Assembly (NCBI GenBank): GCA_039024295.1
Contig: JBCDIQ010000331.1
Location: forward strand, 1 to 6,691
Length of the DNA: 6,691 bases
Direction: 5' to 3'
Origin: JBCDIQ01 sp039024295
Lineage (GTDB): Bacteria; Bacteroidota; Bacteroidia; J057
In this document: positions 6,597 to 6,691 of the stretch, piece by piece
Layout of the letters: the number at the start of each line of letters is the position of its first letter
How positions within the stretch are numbered: position 1 is the first letter of the stretch
Translations under genes and position numbers: made by a program
Notes under the pieces: model-generated
Told to the model about the DNA's origin: nothing
The model's database searches: none
The model's input: the letters and a program-made list of their open reading frames with translations, nothing else

Positions 6597-6641
6597 TTTG
6601 AGCTATCCTTCTAGGCTGCCGCTGCTTGTGATAGTTGCACC
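6583..6641. repeat. imperfect hairpin with bulges on one arm
   Basis: The right arm GATAGTTGCACC (6630-6641) is continuous and pairs with a left arm split in three: GGTGC 6583-6587, AA 6590-6591 and CTATC 6603-6607. This gives 12 base pairs with one-sided bulges of 2 and 11 bases and a loop of about 22 bases. The base pairing is seen in the sequence. Whether it folds as RNA or as single-stranded DNA is unknown. Confidence 0.35.
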
Positions 6642-6691
6642 TAACTTGTATGAAGGTCCGTCTGAGGTTTTGTAGGAAGTGTTGGGCCTTA

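Larger units (their letters stand above)
6355..6691. other. non-coding stretch at the right end, with a repeat-rich final part
   Basis: No reading frame here has convincing protein character on either strand, and no tRNA, rRNA or promoter match was found. The left part (6355-6540) is AT-rich and plain, and must contain the promoter and leader of the lipoprotein gene. From about 6541 the composition changes to G+C-richer text with a small CCCTAaaTAGGG palindrome at 6544-6555 and the repeats listed separately. It may continue beyond the window. Confidence 0.5.

Noticed and set aside
6639..6686. Possible integron attC site: GTTGGGC at 6680-6686 and ACCTAAC at 6639-6645 match the GTTRRRY and RYYYAAC core boxes.
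   Set aside because: The two boxes nearly pair with each other, but the bases between them do not form the inner stem expected of attC, the span of 48 bases is too short, and no second similar site or integrase is in the window.

Overview
The window looks like a chromosomal segment of a member of the Bacteroidota. Three things suggest this: two copies of the phylum-typical -7 promoter element TAnnTTTG (TACCTTTG both times) just upstream of start codons; a gene set common in that phylum (AAA-ATPase-like/PD-(D/E)XK protein, single LptF/LptG permease, ORF6N protein, YwqK/MORN-type lipoprotein); and start codons mostly without a Shine-Dalgarno sequence. No genus can be named from the sequence alone.

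Layout, left half, plus strand: the 3' end of an AAA-ATPase-like protein with a C-terminal PD-(D/E)XK nuclease domain (1-606, 5' end outside the window); an LptF/LptG-family lipopolysaccharide export permease (637-1710) with its own promoter motif almost touching its ATG; and a 975-residue exported protein (1816-4743) made of a signal peptide, an unrecognised beta-rich N-terminal region, TPR-like repeats, a four-cysteine segment and a long ankyrin array. These three genes lie close together in one direction.

Right half, minus strand: an ORF6N-domain gene (start at 5284) converges on the ankyrin gene. Its reading frame is cut by an in-frame TAA at 4904-4906, yet it continues with a family-like C-terminal tail to a second stop at 4757-4759, only 13 bases from the ankyrin stop codon. 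Upstream of it lie an AT-rich unrecognised gene (5416-5886) and a small YwqK/MORN-like lipoprotein gene (5995-6354). The last 337 bases hold no gene I can support, but the final 150 contain several inverted and direct repeats that could form an RNA or DNA hairpin.

How the genes fit together: LptF is a housekeeping envelope function, and the ankyrin/TPR protein and the lipoprotein are also predicted to leave the cytoplasm. No metabolic pathway links the set. The right half (about 5330-6550) is clearly AT-richer than the left and reads as accessory DNA. No CRISPR array, transposase, rRNA or tRNA was found. The points most worth a second look are the nonsense-interrupted ORF6N gene, the exported TPR/four-Cys/ankyrin protein, and the structured non-coding right end.
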